The notes: generated by a model from the sequence alone, not told the origin. A DNA stretch of 64,000 nt from Candidatus Wallbacteria bacterium (GCA_028687545.1 JAQTZZ010000005.1:89015-153014); one strand, 5' to 3'. Positions 34,472 to 43,608 are shown, counted from the first letter of the stretch. Made by a program: numbers and translations.

Positions 34472-35584
34472 ATGGCTGACATGAATCTTGAAACACAGCG
34501 ACAGCAGGCACAGCTGGATTTTCTGGCAGGCGGGGCGCAGATCGAAGTCGGTAACGCTGCAAATTTACCCATTCCTCTGGATCAGTTAAGTGCCACTACG
34601 GCTGATTCACCGCACGTGGTTAAAGCATTTTCTTCCGGTTTGACAGCGCATGTCTATAAAATCAAGGCGGGTGGACAATTCTGGACCCTCAAATGCAAAC
34701 GGCAGGAAAGTCTGGTGAAAAACCCTGACGGTCAGACTTCATTTCTCAACGAAATTCAGAGACGCCGTGATTTTTTCGAACTGAAGAGATCACCTGCGAA
34801 CGCATCGCTGTTCACTCACATCGTGGAAACGGAATATGCATCCCTCAGCGATGGAGTCATTCTCTCGCCCTGGATCGAGGGTGAACATCTCCGGCACTTC
34901 GACGGCCGGGTCTATGATCAGCTCTTCGGCACCATCGTCAACCTTGAGCTGAGCGGGTTCTTCGAATGGGACTTCTGCCCGGGCAACATCCTGGATGACG
35001 GCAAGCGGCTTATGCTCTTTGACTTTGGGTACATGTACCGATTCGAGCCAAGGGAACAATTCAATAGTAACGGACTTGCAACGCCTCTGTTTCATGGTAT
35101 CGAGCGATTCGAGACGCGAAACTTCTTTGATTTCCTGCTGCGCAGCCAGAAAAGCCTGGACGGATCCCGGCTGCTGGAAGCATATCGTGAAGAGAAGAAA
35201 TACGCCCTGAAACATTACGAGATCAAACTTGACCGGTTAAAATCAATGGAGGCAGCGGAACCTGTGCTGCAATGGCATCACGCCATCATTCAGCGATGGC
35301 GGCTGGCATTGGAATGCAGTAATTCCCTGCACAGGCTGTATCTGCTGGAAAGTTTCCGTTCCAATGTTCTGGATCTGTTAGACGACCTGCACGGCAAATC
35401 CTGTACGTCACAAACGCTCATGCGGGCGGATTTAGTCGTAAACATGCTGAAAGAGCACTTCACCCTGCTGGCAGAGGAGGATGGGCTCTTCTTCGGCGAC
35501 GAAAAAAAGACGCAGACAGAACTTGTTAAGAAATACCTGTGCCTGAGGGAAAAGGCGGCAGAGTATCAGCTGGGAAGTCAATAA
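34472..35584 (+). CDS. Kinase-fold (aminoglycoside/choline phosphotransferase-like) protein
   Basis: 370 residues. The N-lobe has AHVYKIKAGGQFWTLKC with the presumed ATP lysine. The catalytic region is EWDFCPGNILDDG, giving the D...N pair, and LMLFDFGYMY, giving DFG. The C-terminal ~150 residues are helical. The substrate is unknown; a small metabolite or nucleoside is possible given the adenosine and cytidine deaminase genes directly downstream. The start could also be at the second ATG (34481). Transcription would begin in the REP-like region. Confidence 0.72.
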   Translation: MADMNLETQRQQAQLDFLAGGAQIEVGNAANLPIPLDQLSATTADSPHVVKAFSSGLTAHVYKIKAGGQFWTLKCKRQESLVKNPDGQTSFLNEIQRRRDFFELKRSPANASLFTHIVETEYASLSDGVILSPWIEGEHLRHFDGRVYDQLFGTIVNLELSGFFEWDFCPGNILDDGKRLMLFDFGYMYRFEPREQFNSNGLATPLFHGIERFETRNFFDFLLRSQKSLDGSRLLEAYREEKKYALKHYEIKLDRLKSMEAAEPVLQWHHAIIQRWRLALECSNSLHRLYLLESFRSNVLDLLDDLHGKSCTSQTLMRADLVVNMLKEHFTLLAEEDGLFFGDEKKTQTELVKKYLCLREKAAEYQLGSQ

Positions 35585-35597
35585 AGATTACTGGAGC

Positions 35598-35634
35598 GCG
35601 TCTTGTCATTGTCAATTGTCAAGACACGGTCCCT
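35598..35634. repeat. Small hairpin repeat (GTCTTG ... CAAGAC ... ACGGTCCCT)
   Basis: GTCTTG (35600-35605) and CAAGAC (35619-35624) pair around a TCATTGTCAATTG-like loop and are followed by ACGGTCCCT. Close relatives occur at 43786-43818 and, partially, at 32354-32373. It sits between the kinase-fold and adenosine deaminase genes and may also act as a terminator. Confidence 0.6.
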
Positions 35635-35721
35635 ATCGCCATCCAGAACTCTGAATCGAGAGTTTGATAAGAATGAACTTTTGTTTTGACAACCTGGACC
35701 ATTCTGCCTTAAGTTTATGAA

Positions 35722-36666
35722 ATGATTACAACCCGTTCCTTTGTTTCATTTCTGGAGTCAGGGGATATCTCAGGCCTTCGCAGCGTGCCTAAAAGCGATC
35801 TCCACAATCACGGTATTTACGGCGGGAACCAGGATTATATCCGCAGGAAAACAGGCGCGCATTTAAAACTAGAATCCAGTCTCAACGGCCTGACCGGAAT
35901 GGCCGGATGGTGCGATACGCACCTGAAGCCTCTCTATCGGGATGTGGAAGGGCTCCTGCTTCTGTTCGAATCGGCTTTTATCCAGGCCGCGGAAGACGGT
36001 GTGACCAGACTGGAGATGAGCCTGGACTCAAAATATGCCGGATTTTTCGGCGGAAACTGTCAGGGGTACGTTGACGCCATCAGGAAGCTCCACCAGGAAT
36101 TCGCTCCTCAGATCGATTTCAGGCCTGAAATAGGCATCAACCGGTGTCTGCCCACTGCCGAACTTTATCCGGCAGTAAAGAAATTCATCGACACCGGGTA
36201 TTTCAAATCAATCGACCTCTATGGGGATGAATTCGCCCGGCTGGTTGAGAATTTCAAGGAAATCTACCGGATGGCCGGGGAAAAAGGGCTCAAACTCAAG
36301 GCGCATGTCGGAGAGGCAGGCACAGCTGAGGACATTGTCAGGGCAGTTGAGGTCCTGAACCTGACTGAAATACAGCATGGCATAGCAGCAGCCACGTCAG
36401 AAAAAGTGATGGATTTCCTGGCCGAGCGTTCAGTGCAGCTCAACATCTGCCCGGAAAGCAATATCACGCTTGGTTATTCCTCTGATTACACCACTCCTGC
36501 CCGAATTTTATTCGACAATGGAGTCAGGATCACAATCAACACCGACGACTGCCTGATATTCGGCAAAGGCTTGAGTGAACAGTACCTGAAACTATACCAG
36601 AGCGGGACATTCTCCGCTGCAGATCTGGACAGCATAAGGCTGAACGGGCTGAATTCCCGGCAATGA
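35722..36666 (+). CDS. Adenosine deaminase-family protein
   Basis: 314 residues. Metal and catalytic residues of the ADA superfamily are in order: HNH (H28, H30), KAHVGEAG (H195, E198), a later QHGI histidine, and NTDDC (D275, D276). The protein is slightly shorter than typical ADA (~330-350). It would deaminate adenosine or a related purine nucleoside. It is followed 63 bp later by a cytidine deaminase-like gene, forming a nucleoside deaminase pair. Confidence 0.88.
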   Translation: MITTRSFVSFLESGDISGLRSVPKSDLHNHGIYGGNQDYIRRKTGAHLKLESSLNGLTGMAGWCDTHLKPLYRDVEGLLLLFESAFIQAAEDGVTRLEMSLDSKYAGFFGGNCQGYVDAIRKLHQEFAPQIDFRPEIGINRCLPTAELYPAVKKFIDTGYFKSIDLYGDEFARLVENFKEIYRMAGEKGLKLKAHVGEAGTAEDIVRAVEVLNLTEIQHGIAAATSEKVMDFLAERSVQLNICPESNITLGYSSDYTTPARILFDNGVRITINTDDCLIFGKGLSEQYLKLYQSGTFSAADLDSIRLNGLNSRQ

Positions 36667-36729
36667 TCGGAAATACGTGATAAGATTGTATGAATGCGGT
36701 CTTTCCTGTTCGAACTGTGGGAGGTTTTG

Positions 36730-37164
36730 ATGAAACTGGCATCAGGAGACAGAAAACTGATTCAGGAAGCGATCAATGTCATAATCAGGTCCAGGCCGGT
36801 CCGTCTCAAGGATACCGGCGACGTAGGAGCCGCACTGATCACCCCGGAAGGTAATGTTTACAGCGGCGTCTGCCTGGGCTTTCAGTGCGGCATCGGAACC
36901 TGCGGGGAGTATCAGGCCATCGGGGCCATGATCTCCGGCGGGGAAAAGGTAATCAGAGCTATAGTCGCGGTATGGTTTGACGATAAAACAGGCAGGTATC
37001 AGGTGATCCCGCCCTGCGGAAAATGCAGGGAGACGATCAGCCAGATCTGCAGGGAAAACAGGAACACAGAGGTGATCATCTCCGAATCGGAAAAAGTGAA
37101 GCTCAGCGAGCTGCTTCCCCATCCCTGGGAATATATCATGGAAAAAGGTCCTGATTCTGAGTAA
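36730..37164 (+). CDS. Cytidine deaminase-like protein
   Basis: 144 residues from ATG 36730, with GGGAGG upstream. Zinc site: CGEYQAI (C58, proton-shuttle E60) and PPCGKC (C96, C99). Most cytidine deaminases have CAE or HAE; CGE is unusual but keeps the ligand and the glutamate. Length and the early [15 protein letters not shown] match CDA/blasticidin-S deaminase members. Its substrate may be a modified cytidine. The preceding gene is adenosine deaminase-like, so both may be in a salvage or depletion cassette. Confidence 0.85.
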   Translation: MKLASGDRKLIQEAINVIIRSRPVRLKDTGDVGAALITPEGNVYSGVCLGFQCGIGTCGEYQAIGAMISGGEKVIRAIVAVWFDDKTGRYQVIPPCGKCRETISQICRENRNTEVIISESEKVKLSELLPHPWEYIMEKGPDSE

Positions 37165-37220
37165 GGGTCGCTTTCCCTTGAATCCGATCTGGCGTTTGGG
37201 AGCTTCAGTCCACCCCTAAT

Positions 37221-37496
37221 TTCCGTGAATATATAAGGCTTGTAGCGTGGTATGCCGATGTTTAAGGTCACAAATTGTGACCTTGGGATTCCAGTTTCCT
37301 TCATATTCAGTTGAAACACAAAGTCTTTTGGGAAGCGCTCCTGATTCCGTTTTACCGCCTGATTCAGTATTTTCGTCTCAACTTCATACATTTCAGCAAG
37401 GTCCCTGTCGAGCAGCACTTTCTTTCCGCGGATCAGGAAAATCCTTTGCTCAAGAAATGCTTCCGGAATTTCGACTGCAATGTTTTCATTGTTCAT
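37221..37496 (-). pseudogene. Truncated ORF6N-domain gene
   Basis: The first 92 codons match ORF6N proteins, with the N-terminus nearly identical to the intact gene, ending at KPYIFTE. The frame then continues into unrelated sequence antisense to the cytidine deaminase gene. The copy carries its own palindrome with compensating changes (37264-37284). Confidence 0.8.
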
Positions 37497-37591
37497 AAAA
37501 ATGGATTAACAATTTCCATGCCAGGATCTTGAAACCGATTTTCTTCGAAAACAGCGATTTTTGTGCATTATCTCAAAATCCTTTCTGTCTC
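37399..37591 (+). repeat. 193-bp direct repeat, right copy
   Basis: Matches 34011-34203. It includes the 5' part of the truncated ORF6N gene and its upstream region. Beyond 37591 the sequences diverge; the stretch to 37748 has no gene. Confidence 0.85.
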
Positions 37592-37748
37592 ATACTGATA
37601 CACTTTTTTCTTATTTTCCTTTTTCGACATCTGGAACAACTTGCCGCGCCTGATTTCTTGAATAGCTGGAAGATTCCGGCATAATTGAAATTATAGAGTA
37701 TTCAGTGCCTGAACATGGAAGTTTCGAGTATAAGAGCGAGGAGGGAGT

Positions 37749-38648
37749 ATGAAGTATTATCCGCAGCTGGTAATCGCGTGTTTATTTGCAGCAAGCATAT
37801 CAATCCAGGCCATGTCGGCCGGCCAGGTCGCAGACAGGGAAAAGATCCGGGCCAAGGAAGCCCTGTTCAAGAACATCGTCAAGACCTGTATCGAGGAAAA
37901 AGCCACTTACACGGTTTCGTCTGAAGCCATGCCTGACTTTGAAAACAGCGAAATCCCGGGCGTTCTCTTTGACAAAAGCCGAGCAGACAGAAAAGTCGTC
38001 GCAGCACCAGAAAATGCTGTCATGCCGGCAAGAGGCAGATTCGACTGGACAGCCAAGGGCGTGGTCACATCGATAAAGGACCAGACCGACAAAGCCGGCA
38101 CCTGCTGGGCCTTCGCCATGTGCGGCGTCTTCGAGTCCTCGATGGCCATCAGGACCGGCAAGCTCTACGACATTTCCGAGCAGGACCTGATCAACTGCAA
38201 TCCGTACATGAGCGGAATCGATGGCGGCTATACTTACGCCGCAGACTGGCTGGCTGAAAAGGGCGTCTGCTCTGAGGCTGACTGTCCTTACACAGCTTCC
38301 ATGGGAAACTGCTGCGAGTCATTGAAGAGGCCTTTCAGGGCGAAGCCTTACGTTTATGTCAAAAATACGGTAGCTGACATCAAGTACTTTCTTCAGCAGT
38401 GGGGGCCATTGTATACCACCGTCTCGGCAGACAATCAGTTTCAGGCCTATTCCGGCGGTGTTTACAATCACGAAACAGGGGCAGGGAACAATCACGCAGT
38501 TATGATAGTGGGATGGGACGATACTGCCGGCAAGGGCTGCTGGATCATCAAGAACTCCTATGGGACAAACTGGGGCACGAGCGGATTCATGTACATCGAG
38601 TATGGCAAATCAGGAATCGGGGAAGATACAACCTTTATCGGCTATTAG
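37749..38648 (+). CDS. Papain-like (C1A) secreted cysteine protease
   Basis: 299 residues with a signal peptide; GGAGGGAG precedes the ATG. After an ~80-residue propeptide comes the mature domain: KDQ, then CWAFA with C119, NHAVMIVGW with H249, and KNSYGTNWG with N269. All catalytic residues are present. Bacterial C1A proteases are uncommon; secreted ones are found in some environmental lineages. It has no inhibitor gene nearby. Confidence 0.92.
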   Translation: MKYYPQLVIACLFAASISIQAMSAGQVADREKIRAKEALFKNIVKTCIEEKATYTVSSEAMPDFENSEIPGVLFDKSRADRKVVAAPENAVMPARGRFDWTAKGVVTSIKDQTDKAGTCWAFAMCGVFESSMAIRTGKLYDISEQDLINCNPYMSGIDGGYTYAADWLAEKGVCSEADCPYTASMGNCCESLKRPFRAKPYVYVKNTVADIKYFLQQWGPLYTTVSADNQFQAYSGGVYNHETGAGNNHAVMIVGWDDTAGKGCWIIKNSYGTNWGTSGFMYIEYGKSGIGEDTTFIGY

Positions 38649-38663
38649 CTTGAGGATTTCATT

Positions 38664-38747
38664 ATGCGCATCAAGCTGAACTGGAAAACTTATTCACTTT
38701 TGACCTTATTGATCCTGTTCCTGGGACTGCCTCAATCCGCTTGTTGA
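38664..38747 (+). CDS. 27-codon ORF ending at a lipobox-like cysteine
   Basis: GAGG lies 8 bp before the ATG. The peptide is a basic N-terminus and a hydrophobic core ending PQSAC followed directly by TGA. It could be a real tiny membrane peptide or the surviving signal sequence of a lost lipoprotein. Confidence 0.35.
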   Translation: MRIKLNWKTYSLLTLLILFLGLPQSAC

Positions 38748-38838
38748 CCAAACTGCTGCCGGCGGTTATAATTGTTTCAGGATCATATCTGGAATACTGA
38801 CTGATAGGACAAAAATTCATAGAAATTGTGGGGGAAGT

Positions 38839-40362
38839 ATGAAGTTGTTGTGCATGAGTCTGTTCCTGCTGCTTTGCTGTTCATCCTTTGCTGCTTCCAA
38901 CACAGAATTCCGTTCCATCTGGATCTGCACCTGGGACACCTTGAGCGCCGACAATACAGTCGACCAGAACAAGGCTCGCATCAGGGGCATACTGGACAAC
39001 ATCAAGAAGGCCAATATGAATGCTGCACTCTGGCAGGTCCGTCAGGACGGCACTGTCTATTTCCCGTCATCTTACGAGCCCTGGGGCAGTTACATCGGGA
39101 GTGCTGATCCCGGCTTTGACCCTCTGGAATACGCCGTGCAGGAGGCGCACAAGCGGGGCCTGGAACTTTATGCCTGGGTCAACACCTTCGAAAGCCGCAA
39201 GAAAGTCAAGGGCTCGCCGGCCAATGAACACCCGGAGTGGATCTGCCGGGACTCGGGCAATAAAGCCATGCCGGCTCAGTACAGCCTTTCCCCCGGCCTT
39301 CCTGAGGTCAGGGAGTACCTGATCAAGGTCCTGATGGAGATCGTGAACAAGTACGACGTGGACGGAATTCAGATGGACTATGTCAGATGGAGCGAATACA
39401 CCACTTCCAGCATCGAGAAATACCCGTACACTCTCGAAGGTCCTGTTCCTGACGAGGTCATCGCCGCTCTGGCCGACAACGGCGGCGCAGGCAGTTATCT
39501 GTATGACGCCAAACACCCCAAAAGCCAGGGAATTCCCTCGGGATACTCCACATGGGACGACTGGCGGCGCGCCAGTGTCAACGAATTTGTCAAGGGCATG
39601 CACGCCGCGATCCAGGCTTCGTCCAAACCCCATGTCAAACTCGCCGCTTCAGTGCTCGGCAAGTATAACTGGAGCGGCTGGAACGGCTATTATTCCGTGT
39701 ATCAGGACAGCGCCCTGTGGTACAACAAGGGGTATGTCGACATATTGATGGGCATGCACTATCACTGGACCGATGCTGCAGGTTTTCAGAGCATGCTGGC
39801 AACAGGAAGCCCCGAATGCTGGAGGGATTTCATTCAGGAAGGAGTCGCAGCCGGCCGTCTTTTCACAGTCGGTCCCGCCTCATACATCCTGGACGAGCAA
39901 GGCCTCTGGTCGAGGCATCCCGCGATTGTCGAGGCCTGCCGCAAATTCGACATTGTCAGCGGCTTCCAGTTCTTCAGTTACGATTCCTGGGTCAAGCACA
40001 ATTACTGGTCTGAAGCTGCAGCAGGATTCTTCAAATCTACGGCCAAGGTTCCGTCCATTCTGCCTGCAAGGGAGCATTTGAACCCGCCGTCTGTGGATGT
40101 GTTCATGGCGCACTCCATGCAGAAGAAAATAATCCGTGTCGTTCCACCTGATACGCTGGACCCGGCAAAGAATTACCGCTTTGCAGTTTATCGTTCCACA
40201 GATGATTATTGCGATCCGGCAATTGATGAGATCGTATCTGTGCATTTCGGGGGTATTGAACCATTTCTGGCAACTGACAGCTATTTGGGCGATGCACAGT
40301 ATTATGCAACCACCATAGACAGAAACTGGAATGAGTCCGGCATATCCAACCTGGCCAGATAA
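38839..40362 (+). CDS. GHL10 (family 10-like) secreted glycoside hydrolase
   Basis: 507 residues; GGGGGAAG precedes the ATG and a signal peptide follows. The TIM barrel contains FRSIWICTW near the start, LYAWVNTF, VDGIQMDYVRW and LMGMHYHW, features of the DUF187/GHL10 family. Acidic residues at strand ends (QMDYVRW) fit catalysis. A C-terminal ~90 residues look like a beta-sandwich. The family is found with peptidoglycan or surface-polysaccharide turnover. Confidence 0.88.
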   Translation: MKLLCMSLFLLLCCSSFAASNTEFRSIWICTWDTLSADNTVDQNKARIRGILDNIKKANMNAALWQVRQDGTVYFPSSYEPWGSYIGSADPGFDPLEYAVQEAHKRGLELYAWVNTFESRKKVKGSPANEHPEWICRDSGNKAMPAQYSLSPGLPEVREYLIKVLMEIVNKYDVDGIQMDYVRWSEYTTSSIEKYPYTLEGPVPDEVIAALADNGGAGSYLYDAKHPKSQGIPSGYSTWDDWRRASVNEFVKGMHAAIQASSKPHVKLAASVLGKYNWSGWNGYYSVYQDSALWYNKGYVDILMGMHYHWTDAAGFQSMLATGSPECWRDFIQEGVAAGRLFTVGPASYILDEQGLWSRHPAIVEACRKFDIVSGFQFFSYDSWVKHNYWSEAAAGFFKSTAKVPSILPAREHLNPPSVDVFMAHSMQKKIIRVVPPDTLDPAKNYRFAVYRSTDDYCDPAIDEIVSVHFGGIEPFLATDSYLGDAQYYATTIDRNWNESGISNLAR

Positions 40363-40404
40363 GACCTGGTTTGCGCACGGCACATACCCGTTATTAAACT
40401 TTGT

Positions 40405-41181
40405 TCATAATGGATAAATCCTGTTCTTTTCCATGAATTGCAAAGCAGACTCGACTTTCCCGGCATCGCTGAGTTCCAGGAGCGCATCCGGGCTGCCGAG
40501 CGAACGCGCCAGGCCGTTAAAGGTAGTCCAGTCGATGGAACCTGCTCCGACCGACAGATGCTCGTCACTCTGGCCGCGATTGTCGTTCAGATGGAAATAA
40601 TCAATATAGGGGGCCAGCTCGAACCATTTCTCCAGCGGCATCCTGGAAAAGCATTGGCAGTGGCCTACATCAAGGCAGATCCTCAGCCTTTCGCAGGCTA
40701 CGTCCTCCATCAGCCTGAGCAGCATATCCGGTCTGTCATCGAACATATTCTCGATCAGGATAGTGCCGCCGAATTCCTGCAGCGCAAGCTTCCAGTATTC
40801 AGCGCTGCCTTCAAGCCAGCTGTCATCGTAAAACCGATTTTTGATCAGGGGATTGTAGCCGGAATGGAAGACGATCCTGTCAATCCCCAGCCGGCCGGCA
40901 AAGGTCAGGTTTTCACTGATCCGCTTCCTGGATGCCTCCCTGATGTAAGGATCCTGGCTTTGAGGCTGTATGTCCATGAACACTCCGTGCATGGAAAATC
41001 GCCTTCCGTTTCTGTTCTTCAGAGCCTTTTCGTAAAATGAAAGCCGTTTCTGTGCTTCAGCCCCATCCAGAAAAAAGGGCAGTGCGAAATCGACTATTTC
41101 ATGCGCAAAACCCAGTGGAGCGGCAATGCCTTCAAATTCATCGAACCGCTCCATGACAGTCTGCAGCAGAAGATTCCCCAT
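40405..41181 (-). CDS. Sugar phosphate isomerase/epimerase-like (AP endonuclease 2 fold) protein
   Basis: 258 residues. The barrel contains RIVFHSGYNP, TILIENMFD, LDVGHCQCF and YFHLNDNRGQSDEH, the metal-binding Glu, Asp and His pattern of the xylose-isomerase-like TIM-barrel family. It probably acts on a sugar or polyol. No neighbouring sugar genes give the substrate. It is convergent with the GHL10 gene. Confidence 0.85.
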   Translation of the reverse strand: MGNLLLQTVMERFDEFEGIAAPLGFAHEIVDFALPFFLDGAEAQKRLSFYEKALKNRNGRRFSMHGVFMDIQPQSQDPYIREASRKRISENLTFAGRLGIDRIVFHSGYNPLIKNRFYDDSWLEGSAEYWKLALQEFGGTILIENMFDDRPDMLLRLMEDVACERLRICLDVGHCQCFSRMPLEKWFELAPYIDYFHLNDNRGQSDEHLSVGAGSIDWTTFNGLARSLGSPDALLELSDAGKVESALQFMEKNRIYPL

Positions 41182-41350
41182 TTCCCACCTTCTAAGCTCG
41201 ATAAATCACCTCAAGAATACCATATAGAATCTTTCCAGGAAAATACCGGTTACAGGCAGCTCCGAGTAACTGGGTGAGGCTATGCGCACTCTGCAGGCTG
41301 TCGTCCCGAGGATGGTCAGGCTTCGATAGCATGACTTGTTGCTGCATGTT

Positions 41351-41373
41351 TCTGTCAAATGTATAGACCCGGT
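41351..41373 (+). repeat. 23-bp exact repeat, copy 1
   Basis: TCTGTCAAATGTATAGACCC plus GGT recurs exactly at 45963-45985. A nearby GCATGAC/ATCATGAC context is also similar. The copies bracket the mannosyltransferase to secreted-protein interval. Confidence 0.7.
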
Positions 41374-41458
41374 CCAATTCTCAATTCCGGTCTTTGCAAA
41401 TTAAATAGACCGAATTCAGTGTTCCCTGATATCCTGATCATGATAGAGCTGGAAGTAA

Positions 41459-42679
41459 ATGGGAGCAGAAATTCGAAAAATCATAAAGTTTTTTATTAAT
41501 CACCCCTGGGTTGTCATTTTGATTTTAACCCTCTTTGGATTTTTTTCCCGGCTTTATCATTTAGGGCAGATCAAAGAACAGATTATGGACGAAATTTATT
41601 TTGTTACATTCGCCAGAGACTATTTAAATGGCATTCATTTTTTTGATGTTCATCCGCCATTGGGAAAACTGATTATCGCATTGTCGATAAAAATATTTGG
41701 GGATACATATTTTGCTGCCAGGCTCATGCCTGCTGTTTTTGGAACTGCTTTGATTCCCCTGGTTTATTTATTAGCCAGGGAACTGGGCGGAAAAATCGTG
41801 GGAATTTTCGCAGCAGCAATCGTTACTTTTGACGGGATGCTTCTAGTTTATTCCCGTACCGGCATGATTGATATTTTCATGGCTTTTTTTATTGTTTCAG
41901 CTTTTTATTTTTTTCTGAAATATGCAAACCAGGAAAAGATTTTTCCTTTTCTTCCATTAGCAGGAATAGCTTTGGGACTGGCTGCCTCGATCAAATATAT
42001 CGGTGGTTTAACACTCTTTACTTTTGTTTTGGTTGCATTGTTAAAAAAAATTCCACTCAGACGTCATGTAATTTATTTATCACTCTTTGTGTTATTTATT
42101 CCAGTGGTTGTTTACCTTGTTTTTTTCCTGTTCGACTTCGGTTTTAGGAATTTTATCCCAGATGTTTATCACTGGCATCTGCAAAGCCTGACTTATAATT
42201 TGAATCTCCAGGAAGGTCACCCTTATGGTTCAAAATGGTGGACATGGTTTTTATTGCTGCGGCCGATCTGGCTGTATTTCAAAGATGTTAATGGCAGTTT
42301 TATAGGAGTCGACGGGATTGGCAACCCAATAGCCTGGTGGTCTGCGCTTTTGGTTGTTCCGGCACTGATCTGGAAGACAGTTCGAAAAGACCAAACCAGC
42401 CAGCTGATTCTGGGAGCATTTTTAATCCTTTTTATCCCCTGGGCATTTATCGGCAGAGTTGTCTTTATTTACCATGCCATTCCTGCATTTATTTTTGTGG
42501 CAATCGGCACAGCCTATCTTTTAAAAGCACTGTTAACCGATCCCTGGGGTAAAATTACTGTCGGAGCATACTTTTCGGTACTGATTGCTTTTTACATCTT
42601 TTTTTTACCGATCTGGATGGGTTTTCCTTTGGAAAGTTCGAAATTTTACCTGAGAATGTGGCTTAAAAGCTGGATTTAG
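41459..42679 (+). CDS. PMT-type dolichyl/polyprenyl-phosphate mannosyltransferase (GT39)
   Basis: 406 residues, about ten helices. An early loop has the acid DE (MDEIYF) and VHPPLGK, the PMT signatures; a later SIKYIGG matches GT39. It transfers a sugar from a polyprenyl phosphate donor to proteins or lipids outside the membrane. The coding region is distinctly AT-rich and uses AT-ending codons compared with neighbours, pointing to horizontal transfer. After its TAG stop, the same frame stays open for 56 more codons. Confidence 0.85.
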   Translation: MGAEIRKIIKFFINHPWVVILILTLFGFFSRLYHLGQIKEQIMDEIYFVTFARDYLNGIHFFDVHPPLGKLIIALSIKIFGDTYFAARLMPAVFGTALIPLVYLLARELGGKIVGIFAAAIVTFDGMLLVYSRTGMIDIFMAFFIVSAFYFFLKYANQEKIFPFLPLAGIALGLAASIKYIGGLTLFTFVLVALLKKIPLRRHVIYLSLFVLFIPVVVYLVFFLFDFGFRNFIPDVYHWHLQSLTYNLNLQEGHPYGSKWWTWFLLLRPIWLYFKDVNGSFIGVDGIGNPIAWWSALLVVPALIWKTVRKDQTSQLILGAFLILFIPWAFIGRVVFIYHAIPAFIFVAIGTAYLLKALLTDPWGKITVGAYFSVLIAFYIFFLPIWMGFPLESSKFYLRMWLKSWI

Positions 42680-42850
42680 GTTAGGTCTTGGACCCGCAGG
42701 CGTGCCGGAATCCGGATCACATTTTATCAGCAGAGATTTCCTTCTCTCGCCAAGGATTATGAAACTCTTTACCAGATCAATATGCAGGACGGAATTGGCC
42801 CGCAAGCGACATATGACTGGACTGTAAAAATGGACTGGGACAATCACTAA
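42680..42850 (+). pseudogene. In-frame open remnant after the mannosyltransferase stop
   Basis: From the codon after the TAG at 42677-42679, the frame is open for 56 codons and ends in TAA at 42848. The text includes FYQQRFPSLAKDYETLY and TYDWTVKMDW, protein-like but unrecognised. It may be the remains of another gene's C-terminus or a readthrough extension. Confidence 0.3.
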
Positions 42851-42874
42851 AGATCGCCCAGACCCCATCTTTTC

Positions 42875-43573
42875 TTATTCTGCAATCAGGCGCAGGCCGA
42901 GTTCATTGCAGAAGAAGTCCGGCGGATAGTAATCGCGCTCGGCTGAGCGGCAGTTGGCAGCTTCCATGCAGAAACCGCCTCCGCGGAACACACGACCCAT
43001 TCCTTCTACCGGCCCGGCCGGATCAATGGCAGGGGAATCGGAATATTCTCCAAACCAGTCCTGGCACCATTCCTCGACATTCCCGCTCATGTCATGCAAA
43101 CCCCAGGCATTGGGTTTCCTCCCTCCCACGGCGTGAGTCCGGTTGTCGCTGTTGCCGGCGTGCCAGCAGTAATCGTCGTCCATCGAGTCTCCCCAGCAGT
43201 ATGCACTGGTGCTGCCGGCTCTGCAGGCATATTCCCATTCGGCTTCGGTCGGAAGCCTGAATTCTCTGTTTGTGATCCGGTTGAGGTTCTCGATGAATTC
43301 AAGGCAATCATCAAAGCTGATGTTTTCCACAGGCAGGTCCATGCCTGCAAAGCAGCTGGGATTTGTGTCCATCACTGAAAGCCACTGGGCCTGGGTAACC
43401 TGGAATTTTCCCAGATAAAAACCCCTGCTGATACTGACCGGATGCTGCGGACCTTCAGTAAAGCCGCGGTCTGGTTCATTCTCCGGGCTTCCCATCACGA
43501 AACTCCCGGCTGGTATCCACACCATTAGCAATTTTTGTTCCTCAGGAAGATCAACCGTAATTTCTCCGCCCAT
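42875..43573 (-). CDS. SUMF1/formylglycine-generating enzyme-like protein
   Basis: 232 residues from ATG 43573, with GGAGG 9 bp upstream; the longer ORF lacks a ribosome site. FGE-sulfatase domain features: VWIPAGSFVMGSP, YLGKFQVTQAQW, RLPTEAEWEYACRAG, GNVEEWCQDW, RGGGF and the end LGLRL. Copper-binding cysteines of true FGEs are not clear (the RGGGFCM part has one Cys), so it may be a non-catalytic binding relative. No sulfatase gene is nearby. A TTGACA promoter lies upstream. Confidence 0.88.
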   Translation of the reverse strand: MGGEITVDLPEEQKLLMVWIPAGSFVMGSPENEPDRGFTEGPQHPVSISRGFYLGKFQVTQAQWLSVMDTNPSCFAGMDLPVENISFDDCLEFIENLNRITNREFRLPTEAEWEYACRAGSTSAYCWGDSMDDDYCWHAGNSDNRTHAVGGRKPNAWGLHDMSGNVEEWCQDWFGEYSDSPAIDPAGPVEGMGRVFRGGGFCMEAANCRSAERDYYPPDFFCNELGLRLIAE

Positions 43574-43608
43574 TTTATTTACCTCCAGAAAATACTGAGT
43601 TAATAATG

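Noticed and set aside
36999..37220. Downstream continuation of the truncated ORF6N frame as a real C-terminus
   Set aside because: After KPYIFTE the sequence is antisense to the cytidine deaminase gene and matches no ORF6N protein.
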